Source of the DNA: Tepidamorphaceae bacterium
GTDB lineage: Bacteria; Pseudomonadota; Alphaproteobacteria; Rhizobiales; Tepidamorphaceae
NCBI GenBank assembly: GCA_028279445.1
Contig: JANQNT010000013.1
Coordinates: 62,001-126,000 of the forward strand
Direction of reading: 5' to 3'
DNA length: 64,000 nucleotides
Shown: one piece after another, positions 10,683 through 20,150 of the stretch
Numbering within the stretch: the first letter of the stretch is position 1
How the letters are laid out: each line of letters opens with the position of its first letter
Made by a program: the position numbers and the translations under genes
Notes under the pieces: generated by a model
Databases searched by the model: none
What the model was told of the DNA's origin: nothing
What the model saw: the letters and a program-made list of their open reading frames with translations, nothing else

Positions 10683-11237
10683 TCAGTTGGGATTCTGGCC
10701 ACGATTTTGCATGTCGCCGGGCACGAACACACCCTGCACGCGTTGGCCGTCCTGCTCGTCGGCGACCAATCGCGAGGTCGCCGTGACCAGGTCGACCGTC
10801 AGCGCGTTGCCGCGAATGACGTTGCCGCCCTGGGAAAGCACCACGTCGCCGCTGACGCGAATCTCCCGGCTGGCGACCACATAGACGGCACGGTCGCCGG
10901 TGGCGGTCTGATCCCTGGACTGCACCACCACGCCACCATCGGCCTCGAGCTTGTTGATGCGGGCCTGCTGGTCCTCCGAGCCGCCGGAATAGGTCACGAC
11001 AAGCCGGTGGGTCTGCAGGCGCACCTCGCCCTGCTCGAGAACGACATTGCCGGTGAAGATCGCTTGCTTGCGCGCGTCGAACACCTCCAGACGGTCGGCA
11101 TCGATCTTGACGGGCTGGCCGCCGTCGATGCCCAGGCCCTCCAGATCGCTTGGATCGACCCGCGTCTGCGCATGACCAGGCCCGGCAGCGACCAAGACAA
11201 TCGCCGCGATCGCAATCACAATGGCTGCCAGTCTCAT
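10683..11237 (-). CDS. lptA: LPS transport periplasmic protein LptA
   Basis: This 184-residue protein has a signal peptide (MRLAAIVIAIAAIVLVAAGPGHAQ, cut after AQ) and an OstA beta-jellyroll core: VKIDADRLEVFDARKQAIFTGNV, LQTHRLVVTYSG, VRVSGDVVLSQGGNVIRGNALTVDL in approximate order. It bridges the periplasm carrying LPS. Its ATG overlaps the lptC stop (ATGA at 11234-11237). Confidence 0.93.
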   Translation of the reverse strand: MRLAAIVIAIAAIVLVAAGPGHAQTRVDPSDLEGLGIDGGQPVKIDADRLEVFDARKQAIFTGNVVLEQGEVRLQTHRLVVTYSGGSEDQQARINKLEADGGVVVQSRDQTATGDRAVYVVASREIRVSGDVVLSQGGNVIRGNALTVDLVTATSRLVADEQDGQRVQGVFVPGDMQNRGQNPN

Positions 11238-11986
11238 CGGGGCTGTTCCGATGGCTGGTTGCCTGGCCCGTCGTCGTGCGGGCTTCCCATTGCCGGGAGC
11301 GACGCGGACGGCACGCCGAGGATGACCTCGAGTTTCACGCCACCCTCGAAGCTTGCGGACTGGCCACTGCGTTCGACGCTCATGGTGTCGGCACTCAGGC
11401 TGCCGTTGAGCATGTCGATCTTGATGGGCTGATTGCTGACGACGGTGCCCGCCTTGATGTCGACGTCGGCACTGTCGAGCAGGGCCCTGTAACCGCCGTC
11501 CGCCTGGATGATCACCCGGTCGGTGAGCCGCAAGGTCTGATTGGCGGTGTGCAACTGCCCGCTGCCGGCCTGAAGGCGCGCCCAGTTGCCGTCTTCGCCA
11601 TTCAGACGCCCGTCAAGGCCGGTGAGATTGACCACATCCGGCCGGTCGATGTCCTGTTCCGCCTTGGCTGCGCGAATCCGGTAGGAACCGCGCCCTTCCC
11701 GGTAGCCGGTCAACTCCGGCTCATCCATGGTTACCGTCGACCCGTCGATCCTCAGGCCGGCGACGTCGAGCCCAAGCGCGAGGAAGTCCAGCCGGAAAGT
11801 CGAAACGGCCATGAAGGCAACGGTGGCGATACCGACGATCGGCAGTCCGATACGCAGGATGCGCACCAGCAGCGAATGCCGGCGGGCAGCCGCGAAGTCG
11901 CGGCGGCGCCGGGCCGGCAAAGCAGACAAACCCGCGCGCGCATCGCGCCGGGCGCCGGGAATCGCAGCGCTGCCAGTGTTCGCCAT
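11234..11986 (-). CDS. lptC: LPS export system protein LptC
   Basis: This 250-residue protein has one N-terminal membrane segment (about residues 42-62, ILRIGLPIVGIATVAFMAV) after a basic cytoplasmic tail. A periplasmic OstA-like domain with repeated short beta motifs follows (ADTMSVERSGQSASFEGGVKLEV near the end). LptC receives LPS from LptB2FG and passes it to LptA. It is first in the lptC-lptA-lptB-rpoN run. A terminator-like hairpin lies upstream behind rnd, so its promoter is probably within 11987-12060. Confidence 0.92.
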   Translation of the reverse strand: MANTGSAAIPGARRDARAGLSALPARRRRDFAAARRHSLLVRILRIGLPIVGIATVAFMAVSTFRLDFLALGLDVAGLRIDGSTVTMDEPELTGYREGRGSYRIRAAKAEQDIDRPDVVNLTGLDGRLNGEDGNWARLQAGSGQLHTANQTLRLTDRVIIQADGGYRALLDSADVDIKAGTVVSNQPIKIDMLNGSLSADTMSVERSGQSASFEGGVKLEVILGVPSASLPAMGSPHDDGPGNQPSEQPR

Positions 11987-12059
11987 AATCGCCGATCATA
12001 TCCTGATTTGGTTGCGCGAGGCACCCGGCGCTCATGCCGGAGCGGGTTCAATGGCGCAA

Positions 12060-12088
12060 AAATCCGCCAAAATCAGGGCGCTAGCGCC
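12060..12088 (-). terminator. possible terminator behind rnd
   Basis: On the minus strand GGCGC-TA-GCGCC (12088-12077) is followed by CTGATTTTGGCGGATTTTT. It lies 23 bp past the rnd stop and before lptC. Confidence 0.45.
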
Positions 12089-12111
12089 GTGACCCTGGCC
12101 ATGCGCCGAGA

Positions 12112-12726
12112 TCAACTGTGCGCGAAGATGTCGGCTTCCGCCCAGCCGGCAAGGTCGAGCGCGGCGCGGACCGGAAGGAAGCGGAAACAGGCATCCGCGA
12201 TCGCGGTGCGGTTCTCCCGCTCGAGCCGCTCGGCAAGCGCGTCGCGCAGGTTGTGCAGGTAGAGCACGTCGGAGGCGGCGTACTCCATCTGCGCATCGGT
12301 CAATTCGGCGGCGCTCCAGTCGGAGCTTTGCTGCTGCTTGGCCAGATCGATGCCGAGCAATTCGCGCGTGAGGTCCTTCAACCCGTGCCGGTCGGTATAG
12401 GTGCGCGTCAGGCGCGATGCGATCTTGGTACAGAAGACCGGCATGGCGGTAATCCCCAGCCAGCGGCGCAGCATCGCCAGATCGAAGCGGGCATAGTGGA
12501 AGATCTTCTCCACGTCCGGGTCGGTGAGCAACGCGGCGAGCCGCGGCGCCTCATAGCTGGTCCGGTCGAGCTGGACCAGATGGGCATCGCCGTCGCCGGA
12601 GGAAATCTGCACCAGACAGAGCTGGTCGCGCACAAGGCTGAGGCCCTGGGTCTCGGTGTCGACGGCGATGCGGTCGCCAAAGTCGAGCCCTTCGGGGAGA
12701 TCGCCGCGATGTAACTGGATGGCCAT
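12112..12726 (-). CDS. rnd: ribonuclease D, short form
   Basis: This 204-residue protein contains only the DEDDy 3'-5' exonuclease domain: AVDTETQG (Exo I), HYARFDLAMLRRW (Exo II) and YAASDVLYL (Exo III with the catalytic Tyr). The HRDC domains of longer RNase D are absent, as is common for the alphaproteobacterial short form. It trims tRNA and other RNA 3' ends. It is adjacent to tRNA-Leu. Confidence 0.9.
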   Translation of the reverse strand: MAIQLHRGDLPEGLDFGDRIAVDTETQGLSLVRDQLCLVQISSGDGDAHLVQLDRTSYEAPRLAALLTDPDVEKIFHYARFDLAMLRRWLGITAMPVFCTKIASRLTRTYTDRHGLKDLTRELLGIDLAKQQQSSDWSAAELTDAQMEYAASDVLYLHNLRDALAERLERENRTAIADACFRFLPVRAALDLAGWAEADIFAHS

Positions 12727-12803
12727 GGTGCTGGGTCCTGCCGAAAAAGCACGCCTCTTAGCAAAGTACCTGCCTTGCGCGAACGCAACCGGCGTGATCG
12801 GGA

Positions 12804-12890
<87 letters not shown>

Positions 12891-13137
12891 ATCGGCCGGC
12901 AAGGGCGGTAACGCCGCCGGCGGGGCAGGGCTGGAACCGTTACTGGCGGTTTGAAGGAATGTCAATCAAGCCCCAGGGCGGCCGGGGCGCGCTGAAATGC
13001 CCCCTCTACACAGACGCGCCGGGCTGCGATATCACGCCCGTGCAAAACCGCCGCCTTCGCGGTTTGCGCATCAATCCGCGCCGCTAAATAGTCCGCGGTA
13101 AACAAGCACGCCGCGACAGGCGTCAACGGAGACGGCG

Positions 13138-14094
13138 ATGGCCAAGGCAAGCGATCGACTGGTGACCGTGTTCGGCGGTTCGGGATTCGTCGGGCGCCAC
13201 GTGGTGCGCGCGCTTGTGCAGCGCGGCTACCGGGTGCGTGCGGCGGTGCGCCGGCCGGATCTCGCAGGCCACCTGCAGCCGCTCGGAGCGGTCGGACAGA
13301 TTCACGCGGTGCAGGCCAACATCCGCGTGGACGAGTCGATCCGCACCGCGATCGAGGGCAGCGACGCGGTGGTCAACCTGGTCGGCATCCTCTACGAGAC
13401 CGGCAAGCAAACCTTCGATACCGTGCAGGCACAGGCGCCGGGCGCCATCGCCGAGGCGGCGCGCGACATCGGCGTAGCGGACTTCGTGCAGATGTCGGCC
13501 ATCGGCGCGGACGCGCAGTCCGACTCGGCATACGCGCGCAGCAAGGCTGCCGGTGAAGCCGGCGTGCTGGAGAAGAAGCCCGGCGCGGTGATCATCCGCC
13601 CGTCGATCGTGTTCGGCCCCGAGGACGACTTCTTCAACCGCTTCGCCGCCATGGCGCGCACTTCTCCGGCGCTGCCGCTGATCGGTGGCGGCATGACGAT
13701 GTTCCAGCCAGTCTATGTCGGCGACGTCGCCGAAGCGGTGGCGCTTGCCATCGACGGCCGGGCGATGCGCGGCAGCACCTATGAACTCGGCGGTCCGGAA
13801 GTGCGCAACTTCAAGGGGCTGATGGAGCTGATGCTGGACGTCATCGGCCGCACGCGGCTGCTCATTCCGGTTCCCTGGGCCATGGCGAAGGTCATGGCCG
13901 CGGTCATGGGGATGATGCCCAAGCCGACCCTGACCAGCGATCAGCTTCGTTTGCTGAAGCACGACAACGTGGTCAGCATCGAGGCGATCAACGACGTGCG
14001 CACCCTGCAGGGGCTCGGCATCACACCGCAGAGCATGGAAACGATCCTGCCGACCTATCTAAGGCGCTTCCGCCGCACCGGGGAATACGAGTAG
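13138..14094 (+). CDS. complex I NDUFA9-like NAD(P)-binding protein
   Basis: This 318-residue atypical short-chain dehydrogenase has a Rossmann motif VFGGSGFVGRHVVRAL (GxxGxxG). NLVGILYE, FVQMSAIGAD and YARSKAAGEA follow, the last with a Tyr-x3-Lys pair. The family is related to the mitochondrial complex I subunit NDUFA9 and is widespread in Alphaproteobacteria. A role in respiratory-chain or quinone-linked metabolism is inferred, not shown. The gene is convergent with uppP (10 bp apart). Confidence 0.85.
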   Translation: MAKASDRLVTVFGGSGFVGRHVVRALVQRGYRVRAAVRRPDLAGHLQPLGAVGQIHAVQANIRVDESIRTAIEGSDAVVNLVGILYETGKQTFDTVQAQAPGAIAEAARDIGVADFVQMSAIGADAQSDSAYARSKAAGEAGVLEKKPGAVIIRPSIVFGPEDDFFNRFAAMARTSPALPLIGGGMTMFQPVYVGDVAEAVALAIDGRAMRGSTYELGGPEVRNFKGLMELMLDVIGRTRLLIPVPWAMAKVMAAVMGMMPKPTLTSDQLRLLKHDNVVSIEAINDVRTLQGLGITPQSMETILPTYLRRFRRTGEYE

Positions 14095-14104
14095 GCAGTA
14101 AACC

Positions 14105-14911
14105 CTACCCCCAGATCGTCAGTCCGACGATGCCGAGACTGCCGACAACGATGCGCCACCAGGCAAACAGCGCGAAGCCGTGCCGGCTGACGTAGTCGAG
14201 CAGCCAGCGCACCACCGCCACGGCGGCGAAGAAGGCGGTGACGAAGCCCACCGTGATGATGACCGCGTCGTCCATCGAGAGCAGGTCGATGTTCTGGTAG
14301 AGATCGTAGGTGAAGGCGCCGGCCATGGTCGGCATGGCGAGAAAGAAGGAAAACTCCGCGGCCGAACGCTTGTCGGTGCCAAGCAGCAGCGCGCCGCCGA
14401 TCGTTGCGCCGGAGCGCGATACGCCGGGGATCAGGGCCAGGCACTGGCACAGGCCGATCTTGATGCACAGTGACAGCGGGAACGCCGTTGCATCGGTGTG
14501 CTGCGGCTCGGTTTCCCGGCGGTCTATCCACAGCAGCACGAAGCCACCGAGGATCAGCGTCACGCAGATCAGCATCGGCGTTTCGAACAGCACCGTCTTG
14601 ATGAAGCCGTGCAGCGCGACACCGGCCATTGCGGCGGGCAGGAAGGCCAGCACGATGCCGATCACGAAGCGCCGCGCCGAAGGGCTCGACGGCAGCGCCT
14701 CGGCGATCGCCCAGAGCCTGGCGAAGTAGACCGACAGGATAGCCATCACCGCGCCGAGCTGGATCAGCACCTCGAAGGTCTTGCCGGTGCTTTCGAAGCC
14801 GAGGAAGTGACCGGCGAGCAGTAGGTGCGCGGTCGAGGAGACCGGAATGAACTCGGTCAGCCCCTCGATCAGGCCAAGCAGCATGGCCTCCAGCACGCGC
14901 GTCAATTCCAT
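14105..14911 (-). CDS. uppP: undecaprenyl-diphosphatase (bacitracin resistance)
   Basis: This 268-residue polytopic membrane enzyme dephosphorylates undecaprenyl pyrophosphate to recycle the lipid carrier for peptidoglycan and O-antigen. Both active-site motifs are visible: [15 protein letters not shown] near the N-terminus and [17 protein letters not shown] in the middle. Start ATG 14911 ([13 protein letters not shown]) is preferred over an upstream in-frame ATG at 14926 because a GGAGAG precedes it and the N-terminus matches the family. Confidence 0.95.
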   Translation of the reverse strand: MELTRVLEAMLLGLIEGLTEFIPVSSTAHLLLAGHFLGFESTGKTFEVLIQLGAVMAILSVYFARLWAIAEALPSSPSARRFVIGIVLAFLPAAMAGVALHGFIKTVLFETPMLICVTLILGGFVLLWIDRRETEPQHTDATAFPLSLCIKIGLCQCLALIPGVSRSGATIGGALLLGTDKRSAAEFSFFLAMPTMAGAFTYDLYQNIDLLSMDDAVIITVGFVTAFFAAVAVVRWLLDYVSRHGFALFAWWRIVVGSLGIVGLTIWG

Positions 14912-15095
14912 GTCGGCTCTCTCCAACCGCTTTCGCGTGCAGGACCTGGGCTGTATCGACAGTCAGGCGGATGAGGTGATTCGGCTTGTTCGGCTCCCGG
15001 CGCGGCTCTATACCGGATGGACTGCGCCGCGCCAATCGGCATGCATCACCGGGACACGCCAGCCCACCATGCAGCCATTTGACCGTCGCTCGAAG

Positions 15096-15134
15096 CGTTG
15101 CCCCAACCGTTGCCCCGATCGCTGACGTTGCCCC
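15096..15134 (+). repeat. three short repeats in the GST leader
   Basis: CGTTGCCCC occurs at 15096-15104, 15108-15116 and 15126-15134, starting 12 and 18 bp apart, just before the GST start codon. It could be a chance low-complexity tract or an operator. Confidence 0.5.
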
Positions 15135-15145
15135 AATCGCCGACC

Positions 15146-15874
15146 ATGACAACCGAACACCCTCCCTCCTCCGGGGAGATGACCTTCAGCATGCACCATC
15201 ATCCCTTCTGCCCGTTCTCGCGGGCGGTGCGCATCGCGCTGGGCGAATACGGCATCGGTGCCGAATTCACCGAGGAACGCACCTGGGATCGGCGGCGGGA
15301 ATTCCTGGAGATCAACCCGGCTGGCACCTTGCCGGTCATGACCGTCGGAGACGCCTCGCGCCTGATCGGGGTGCGCGCGATCATCGAATTCCTCGACGAG
15401 ACCAAGGGCGCCAGTCTCGGGTCCCGGCGGCTTATGCCGGAGGACCCTTACGAGCGCGCAGAGATGCGCCGGCTGCTGGACTGGTTCGACATCACCTTCC
15501 ACAACGACGTGACCGGCTATCTGGTCACCGAGAAGATCTACAAGCGGTTCATGAAACCCGAGCAGGGCGGCGGCGCACCGGACACCCGCGCGATCCAGGC
15601 GGCCAATCACAATTTGCGCAATCATCTCGGCTACATCAGCCACCTGGCAGTGCGGCGCAACTGGCTGGCGGGCCAGACCTTCACCTATGCCGACATCGCC
15701 GCGGCGGCGCACCTGTCGTGCCTCGACTATCTCGGCGACGTCCCCTGGGAGGAGTTCGAGCACGCCAAGACCTGGTATGCGCGCATCAAGTCGCGCCCCT
15801 CTTTCCGGCCACTCCTGGTGGATCAGGTGCCGGGCATGCGACCATCGGCGACCTATGTCGACCTTGATTTCTGA
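15146..15874 (+). CDS. glutathione S-transferase family protein
   Basis: This 242-residue protein has an N-terminal thioredoxin-like domain with CPFSR near residue 23 (a Cys/Ser active-site region), [11 protein letters not shown] (cis-Pro) and IIEFLDE. An all-helical C-terminal domain includes [24 protein letters not shown] (the N-capping box region). It probably conjugates or reduces with glutathione in the cytosol; the substrate is unknown. ATG 15146 is preferred; the frame opens upstream to 15098 without conserved sequence. It overlaps queG by 20 bp, so GST-queG-SDR are likely co-translated. Confidence 0.88.
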   Translation: MTTEHPPSSGEMTFSMHHHPFCPFSRAVRIALGEYGIGAEFTEERTWDRRREFLEINPAGTLPVMTVGDASRLIGVRAIIEFLDETKGASLGSRRLMPEDPYERAEMRRLLDWFDITFHNDVTGYLVTEKIYKRFMKPEQGGGAPDTRAIQAANHNLRNHLGYISHLAVRRNWLAGQTFTYADIAAAAHLSCLDYLGDVPWEEFEHAKTWYARIKSRPSFRPLLVDQVPGMRPSATYVDLDF

Positions 15875-17054
15875 AGCTCCGACGCCGACGCGCGCGCCTG
15901 TCGAGCCGCGCAAAGCAGCCACCCTGCGCGCGGAACTGGACGCACGCGCGAAAACGCTCGGCTTCGACCGGCTTGCCATCACCACGCCGGATGCAATCCC
16001 CGATGCTCCACGGCGGTTGCGGCGGTTCATCGAGGCCGGCCGGCACGGCAGCATGGACTGGCTGGCGGCCAATGCGGACCGGCGCGCAAGCCCGAGCGCG
16101 CTATGGCCGCAGGCGCGTTCCGTGGTGATGCTCGGCGTCAGCTACGCGCCGGACGATGACCCGCTGGCCAACCTCCACCGGCCGGAGCGCGGCAACATCT
16201 CCATCTATGCCCGCGGCGACGACTATCACGACGTCATCAAGGGCCGGCTGAAGCAGCTCGCAGGCTGGTTCGCGACCCGTTCAGGTAACGATGTGAAGGT
16301 GTTCATCGATACCGCGCCGGTGATGGAAAAGCCGCTGGCGCAGGCGGCGGGACTTGGCTGGCAGGGCAAGCACACAAATCTGGTGTCGCGCGAACTGGGC
16401 TCCTGGTTCTTCCTCGGCGCCATGTTCACCACCGCGCGGCTGCCCATCGACGAACCCGAAGTGGATCACTGCGGCTCCTGCCGCGCCTGTCTCGATGTGT
16501 GCCCCACCGATGCCTTCCCCGCGCCCTACCGGCTCGATGCGCGCCGCTGCATCTCCTACCTGACCATCGAGCACAAGGGGCACATCGACGCGCAGTTCCG
16601 CACCGCCATCGGCAACCGCATCTATGGCTGCGACGACTGCCTGGCGGCCTGCCCGTGGAACAAGTTCGCGCAGAAGGCGCATGACGCGCGCCTCGCCGCG
16701 CGGCCGGAACTGACCGCACCGGCACTGGCCGAACTCGCCGAACTCGATGACACCGGGTTCCGCGCACTGTTCCGCAAGTCGCCGGTCAAGCGCACCGGCC
16801 GCGACCGCTTCGTGCGCAACGTGATGATCGCCATCGGCAATTCCGGCGATGCGGCGCTTGCCGCCAGCGCACAGCGGCGGCTCGACGACAGTTCGCCGCT
16901 GGTGCGGGCGATGGCGGTCTGGGCGCTGGCGCGGCTGGCGCCGCCCGACGCGCTGCGTGCGCTGGCAAAACGCCATCGCGGCCACGAGACAGATACGGCG
17001 GTGATCGGCGAATGGGATCGCGCGCTGGCCGGTGAAGCCGGGACAACTGCATGA
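15855..17054 (+). CDS. queG: epoxyqueuosine reductase
   Basis: This 399-residue cobalamin- and 4Fe-4S-dependent enzyme converts epoxyqueuosine to queuosine in tRNA. Two ferredoxin-type clusters are seen: [16 protein letters not shown] and [12 protein letters not shown]. Upstream are [13 protein letters not shown] and [12 protein letters not shown], and HEAT-like helices close the C-terminus. Start ATG 15855 lies inside the end of the GST gene. The stop overlaps the next start as ATGA (17051-17054). Confidence 0.95.
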   Translation: MSTLISEAPTPTRAPVEPRKAATLRAELDARAKTLGFDRLAITTPDAIPDAPRRLRRFIEAGRHGSMDWLAANADRRASPSALWPQARSVVMLGVSYAPDDDPLANLHRPERGNISIYARGDDYHDVIKGRLKQLAGWFATRSGNDVKVFIDTAPVMEKPLAQAAGLGWQGKHTNLVSRELGSWFFLGAMFTTARLPIDEPEVDHCGSCRACLDVCPTDAFPAPYRLDARRCISYLTIEHKGHIDAQFRTAIGNRIYGCDDCLAACPWNKFAQKAHDARLAARPELTAPALAELAELDDTGFRALFRKSPVKRTGRDRFVRNVMIAIGNSGDAALAASAQRRLDDSSPLVRAMAVWALARLAPPDALRALAKRHRGHETDTAVIGEWDRALAGEAGTTA

Positions 17055-17926
17055 AAACACTGTTCTGTTTCGGGCTTGGCTACAGCGCGCTCAGCACAGC
17101 GCGGATGATCTCGAAGGCCGGCTGGCAGATACGCGGCACGGTGCGCAGCGCCGGCAAGGCGCAAGCCTTGAAGCCGGAGGGCATCGACGCGGTGGTGTTC
17201 GACGGCACCGGGCCGGGGGCGGAGGTCGCGGCGAAGCTGGCAGGCTGCGACGCAGTGCTTGTGTCGATCGCGCCGGGAGAAGACGGCGATCCGGCGCTGA
17301 TCCACCATGGCACGGACATCGCCGCGACCAAGCCGAAGGCCCTGATCTATCTCTCCACCGTCGGCGTCTACGGCAATCACGACGGGGCGTGGGTCGACGA
17401 GGAAACGCCGGTCGCGCCCCGGAGCGAACGCAGCATCCGCCGTGCGGCGGCCGAGCAGGCGTGGCTGGACTTCGGCGCCGAGCACGATCTGCCGGTGATG
17501 GTGTTCCGCCTGTCGGGCATCTACGGCCCCGGCCGCAGCCCATTCGACAAGCTGCGCGCGGGCACCGCGCGGCGGATCGTCAAACCGGGGCAGATGTTCA
17601 ACCGCATCCACGTGGACGATATCGCCGGGGCCGTCTTTGCGGGGCTGCGCCGGCCACGGGCCGGCGTCTACAACATCACCGACAAGGAACCCGCGCCGCC
17701 GCAGGACGTGGTCGCCCATGCCGCGCATCTGCTGGGCGTTCCGCCCCCGCCGGAGGTTGCCTTCGAGGACGCGGAACTGTCGCCCATGGGGCGTAGCTTC
17801 TATGGCGAGAACAAACGCGTCGCCTGCGCCAAGGCGCAGCGCATGCTGCCCTGGCGGTTGCGCTACCCGACATTCCGGGACGGGCTGGAAGCGCTGCTGG
17901 AGGCGGAGACCGCAAGCGCCAATTAG
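17051..17926 (+). CDS. SDR-family NAD(P)-binding protein (YeeZ-like)
   Basis: This 291-residue atypical extended SDR begins [17 protein letters not shown], a glycine-rich nucleotide loop. [15 protein letters not shown] and [18 protein letters not shown] follow, both typical of YeeZ-type NAD-dependent epimerases. The substrate is unknown. Its coupled position behind queG recurs in Alphaproteobacteria as I recall, but no link to queuosine is established. Confidence 0.85.
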   Translation: MKTLFCFGLGYSALSTARMISKAGWQIRGTVRSAGKAQALKPEGIDAVVFDGTGPGAEVAAKLAGCDAVLVSIAPGEDGDPALIHHGTDIAATKPKALIYLSTVGVYGNHDGAWVDEETPVAPRSERSIRRAAAEQAWLDFGAEHDLPVMVFRLSGIYGPGRSPFDKLRAGTARRIVKPGQMFNRIHVDDIAGAVFAGLRRPRAGVYNITDKEPAPPQDVVAHAAHLLGVPPPPEVAFEDAELSPMGRSFYGENKRVACAKAQRMLPWRLRYPTFRDGLEALLEAETASAN

Positions 17927-17978
17927 CAATCCGGCGCGTTTACCTCGCCGAAAGCTGGCGCGCGCATCATCGCCCGCC

Positions 17979-18275
17979 ATGGAAACCGCCGATCTGCAGC
18001 GCGTCCGCGACTGGGCCAAGGCCAAGCTCGATGCCGGCCAGGAACCGCCATGGGCGTGGTATCAGTACATGAAACTGTGCGAGACGCTGGACGCGATCAT
18101 CGCCGGAATGGGCGCCGTCGGCGCTCCCGACGCTGCTACGCAGCGACCGCGAACGGAGAGTTCACCTCGATCGGCTCCGCATCCGGATAGGCATCTCCAA
18201 CTAGTGGAGTCCACCGCTCCGCCAGATAACGCTCGATCCCGTCGAGACGATGCGCCGGGGCCGATGCCCATGTGA
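17979..18275 (+). CDS. small conserved-looking protein of unknown function
   Basis: The 98-residue frame starts METADLQRVRDWAKAKLDAG and contains EPPWAWYQYMKLCETLDAIIAGM, an aromatic-rich helical segment that I recall in short Rhizobiales hypotheticals. I cannot name a domain. After about residue 50 the sequence becomes Arg/Pro/Ser-rich and lies antisense to the convergent GIY-YIG-like gene. The native protein may therefore have ended earlier, with the tail as readthrough. The gene lies 53 bp after the SDR gene and may belong to that operon. Confidence 0.55.
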   Translation: METADLQRVRDWAKAKLDAGQEPPWAWYQYMKLCETLDAIIAGMGAVGAPDAATQRPRTESSPRSAPHPDRHLQLVESTAPPDNARSRRDDAPGPMPM

Positions 18276-18501
18276 CGCGCAAGGTGCCGTGCACCGCGTA
18301 GGCGAGAATGTCCGCGTCATGCCGGTGGGCACTGAGCCGGTTGGCGATGTTGCCCTGCCCGACCCGCACGATGCGGCCCGGATTGCCGTCATGCCAGATG
18401 ATGTAGACTCCGATCGCCGGCGTAATGCTCGTCAGATCAAGATGCTGCAATGCGCACCAGTGCAGGTCATCGCCGCATTTCGCCCAGGTCAATTGCAACA
18501 T
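18136..18501 (-). CDS. GIY-YIG-like nuclease domain protein
   Basis: This 121-residue protein has GVYIIWHDG near residue 32 (a GIY..YI-like start), RIVRVGQGNIANRLSAHR (where GIY-YIG enzymes carry xVGxGxxxxRLxxH) and a late Glu in DGIERYLAERWTP. The function is unproven; the domain cuts or repairs DNA in better-known members. It overlaps the convergent small gene at 17979-18275 by 140 bp. Confidence 0.6.
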   Translation of the reverse strand: MLQLTWAKCGDDLHWCALQHLDLTSITPAIGVYIIWHDGNPGRIVRVGQGNIANRLSAHRHDADILAYAVHGTLRVTWASAPAHRLDGIERYLAERWTPLVGDAYPDAEPIEVNSPFAVAA

Positions 18502-18590
18502 TCAGGCCTCCAACAGTTGACCGCGAAAGTTGCAACATAGACTGATTCGCACTTTTTCGGCGAGTGGTCGCGTAGCGTTGCGCGCTCCAC

Positions 18591-19397
18591 TCAGATCAAC
18601 TGTTCGATTGTGCGCAGCAACAAGGCGATGTCTTGTTCGCGCGACAGACGATGGTCGCCGTCGCGCACCAGGCTCAGCGATACATCCGCATCGAGCAGCC
18701 CCGCCAGATCGAGCGACACGTCGGGGGGAACGTCGTCGTCGAGCCGCCCCTGCAGGATCGACACGGGGAACGACAGCTTGATCTGTGGCCCGTCGAACAT
18801 CAGATGCTCACGGCCATCCTCGATCAGGCGGCGGGTGATCAGATAGCCGCCATCATCATAGGGCGAGGGACGAAACCAGCTGCCCTTGTCCATGATCTCG
18901 GCGCGGATCTCGTCGGGAAACCCCGCCCACATCAGCCGCTCGGTCATGTCGATGGCCGGGGCGATCAGGACAAGGCCGGCGATCTGCGGGCAAGCGGGAT
19001 CAGCGGCGGCGAGCCGGCGCGCCAGCAGCATCGCCAGATAACCGCCCATGGACGAACCGATGACGATGCGCGGCCCGTCCGCCGTCTCGGCGAACACATG
19101 CGCTGTCTCGGCAAGCCAGCGGCTCAGGCTGCCGTCCTCGATGGTGCCCGACGAGGCGCCATGGGCGGAATAGTCGAAGCGGGTGCAGGCAAGGCCGCGT
19201 TCCGCGCACCAGCGATCCACCGCGACTGCCTTGGTGCCGCCGAGGTCGGACATGAAGCCCGACAGCCAGAAGACGCCGGGCGCGCCACCGTCGCGATGGG
19301 CCACGGCGAGTTCGCGGGTGTAGCCGTCGTCATCGAAGGTCAGGCGGCGGACGGGAGGGTCTTGGGGCTCGGACACGATGCCACTTGCCGATCGCAT
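18591..19397 (-). CDS. alpha/beta hydrolase
   Basis: This 268-residue protein has nucleophile elbow GSSMGGYLAM (Gly-x-Ser-x-Gly), an oxyanion region WLSGFMSDLGGTK, and a late DGDHRLSREQD that supplies the catalytic His; ILQGRLDDDVPP probably holds the acid. The pattern resembles ABHD10-like thioesterases of Alphaproteobacteria. Start MRSASGIVSEPQDPPVRRL is chosen; the frame is open to 19487 but less plausible. It diverges from infC. Confidence 0.85.
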   Translation of the reverse strand: MRSASGIVSEPQDPPVRRLTFDDDGYTRELAVAHRDGGAPGVFWLSGFMSDLGGTKAVAVDRWCAERGLACTRFDYSAHGASSGTIEDGSLSRWLAETAHVFAETADGPRIVIGSSMGGYLAMLLARRLAAADPACPQIAGLVLIAPAIDMTERLMWAGFPDEIRAEIMDKGSWFRPSPYDDGGYLITRRLIEDGREHLMFDGPQIKLSFPVSILQGRLDDDVPPDVSLDLAGLLDADVSLSLVRDGDHRLSREQDIALLLRTIEQLI

Positions 19398-19556
19398 GTC
19401 AGGAACAAAACGCGGTTGGGCGCGCGACTCGATGATTGACTTCGCCGCGGGCCTCGCCGACTTTATAGCCCAACAAGCGTTCGGCAACGGGGTAAAGCCC
19501 GTTACCGCGCGCTTTTGGTATTTGCATTATTCGATTCGCATCATGTGCAACGGCTG

Positions 19557-19573
19557 AAGGAGACCGGACCATA
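19557..19573 (+). promoter_or_regulatory. infC ribosome binding site with ATA start codon
   Basis: AAGGAG at 19557-19562, an 8-nt spacer, then ATA at 19571-19573. This decides the infC start and is the likely point of translational autocontrol. Confidence 0.8.
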
Positions 19574-20110
19574 GCACGCAGACCCCACAAGGCCGCTCCC
19601 GCGGTCAAGGAAGGCCCGCGCGTCAACAACGAGATCGACGCGCCGGTGATCCAGTTGATCAACGCCGAAGGTGACAACCAGGGCGAAATCAGTGTTGCCG
19701 ACGCAATCGAGCTTGCCAAGGACGCAGGCCTCGATCTTGTCGAGATCGCACCCAACTCGCAGCCGCCGGTGTGCAAGATCCTCGATTTCGGCAAGTACAA
19801 GTACCAGGCCCAGAAAAAGGCCAGTGAGGCGCGCAAGCGGCAGAAGACCTTCGATGTGAAGGAAATCAAGATGCGCCCCAACATCGACGTCCATGACTAC
19901 GACGTGAAGATGCGCAACATGCGCCGCTTCTTCGACGAGGGCGACAAGGTGAAGGTGACGCTGCGCTTCCGTGGCCGCGAGATGGCACACCAGGAACTGG
20001 GCATCCAGCTTCTCAACCGCGTGCGCGAGGATGTCGACACGCTCGCCAAGGTGGAAGCCGAGCCGAAGCTCGAAGGCCGCCAGATGATCATGGTGCTGGC
20101 GCCGAGGTAG
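19571..20110 (+). CDS. infC: translation initiation factor IF-3 (ATA start)
   Basis: The mature-looking IF-3 reads [21 protein letters not shown], then the N-domain, the linker [19 protein letters not shown] and the C-domain ending QMIMVLAPR. No ATG, GTG or TTG lies in frame near this N-terminus. The first codon before ARRPHK is ATA at 19571. AAGGAG (19557-19562) sits 8 nt before it, an ideal Shine-Dalgarno position. The next standard start (GTG 19646) would delete 25 conserved residues. IF-3 discriminates against non-canonical starts, so a rare codon here gives autoregulation, as AUU does for E. coli infC. Length with the ATA start is 179 residues. Confidence 0.92.
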   Translation: MARRPHKAAPAVKEGPRVNNEIDAPVIQLINAEGDNQGEISVADAIELAKDAGLDLVEIAPNSQPPVCKILDFGKYKYQAQKKASEARKRQKTFDVKEIKMRPNIDVHDYDVKMRNMRRFFDEGDKVKVTLRFRGREMAHQELGIQLLNRVREDVDTLAKVEAEPKLEGRQMIMVLAPR

Positions 20111-20114
20111 GCTG

Positions 20115-20131
20115 ATCCCGGCGGCCGGGAT
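20115..20131 (+). other. hairpin behind infC
   Basis: ATCCCGG-CGG-CCGGGAT begins 4 bp after the infC stop. No T-run follows, so it is more likely a stabilising or processing hairpin than a classical terminator. Confidence 0.45.
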
Positions 20132-20150
20132 ACTGGTCTTCGGACGTTCT

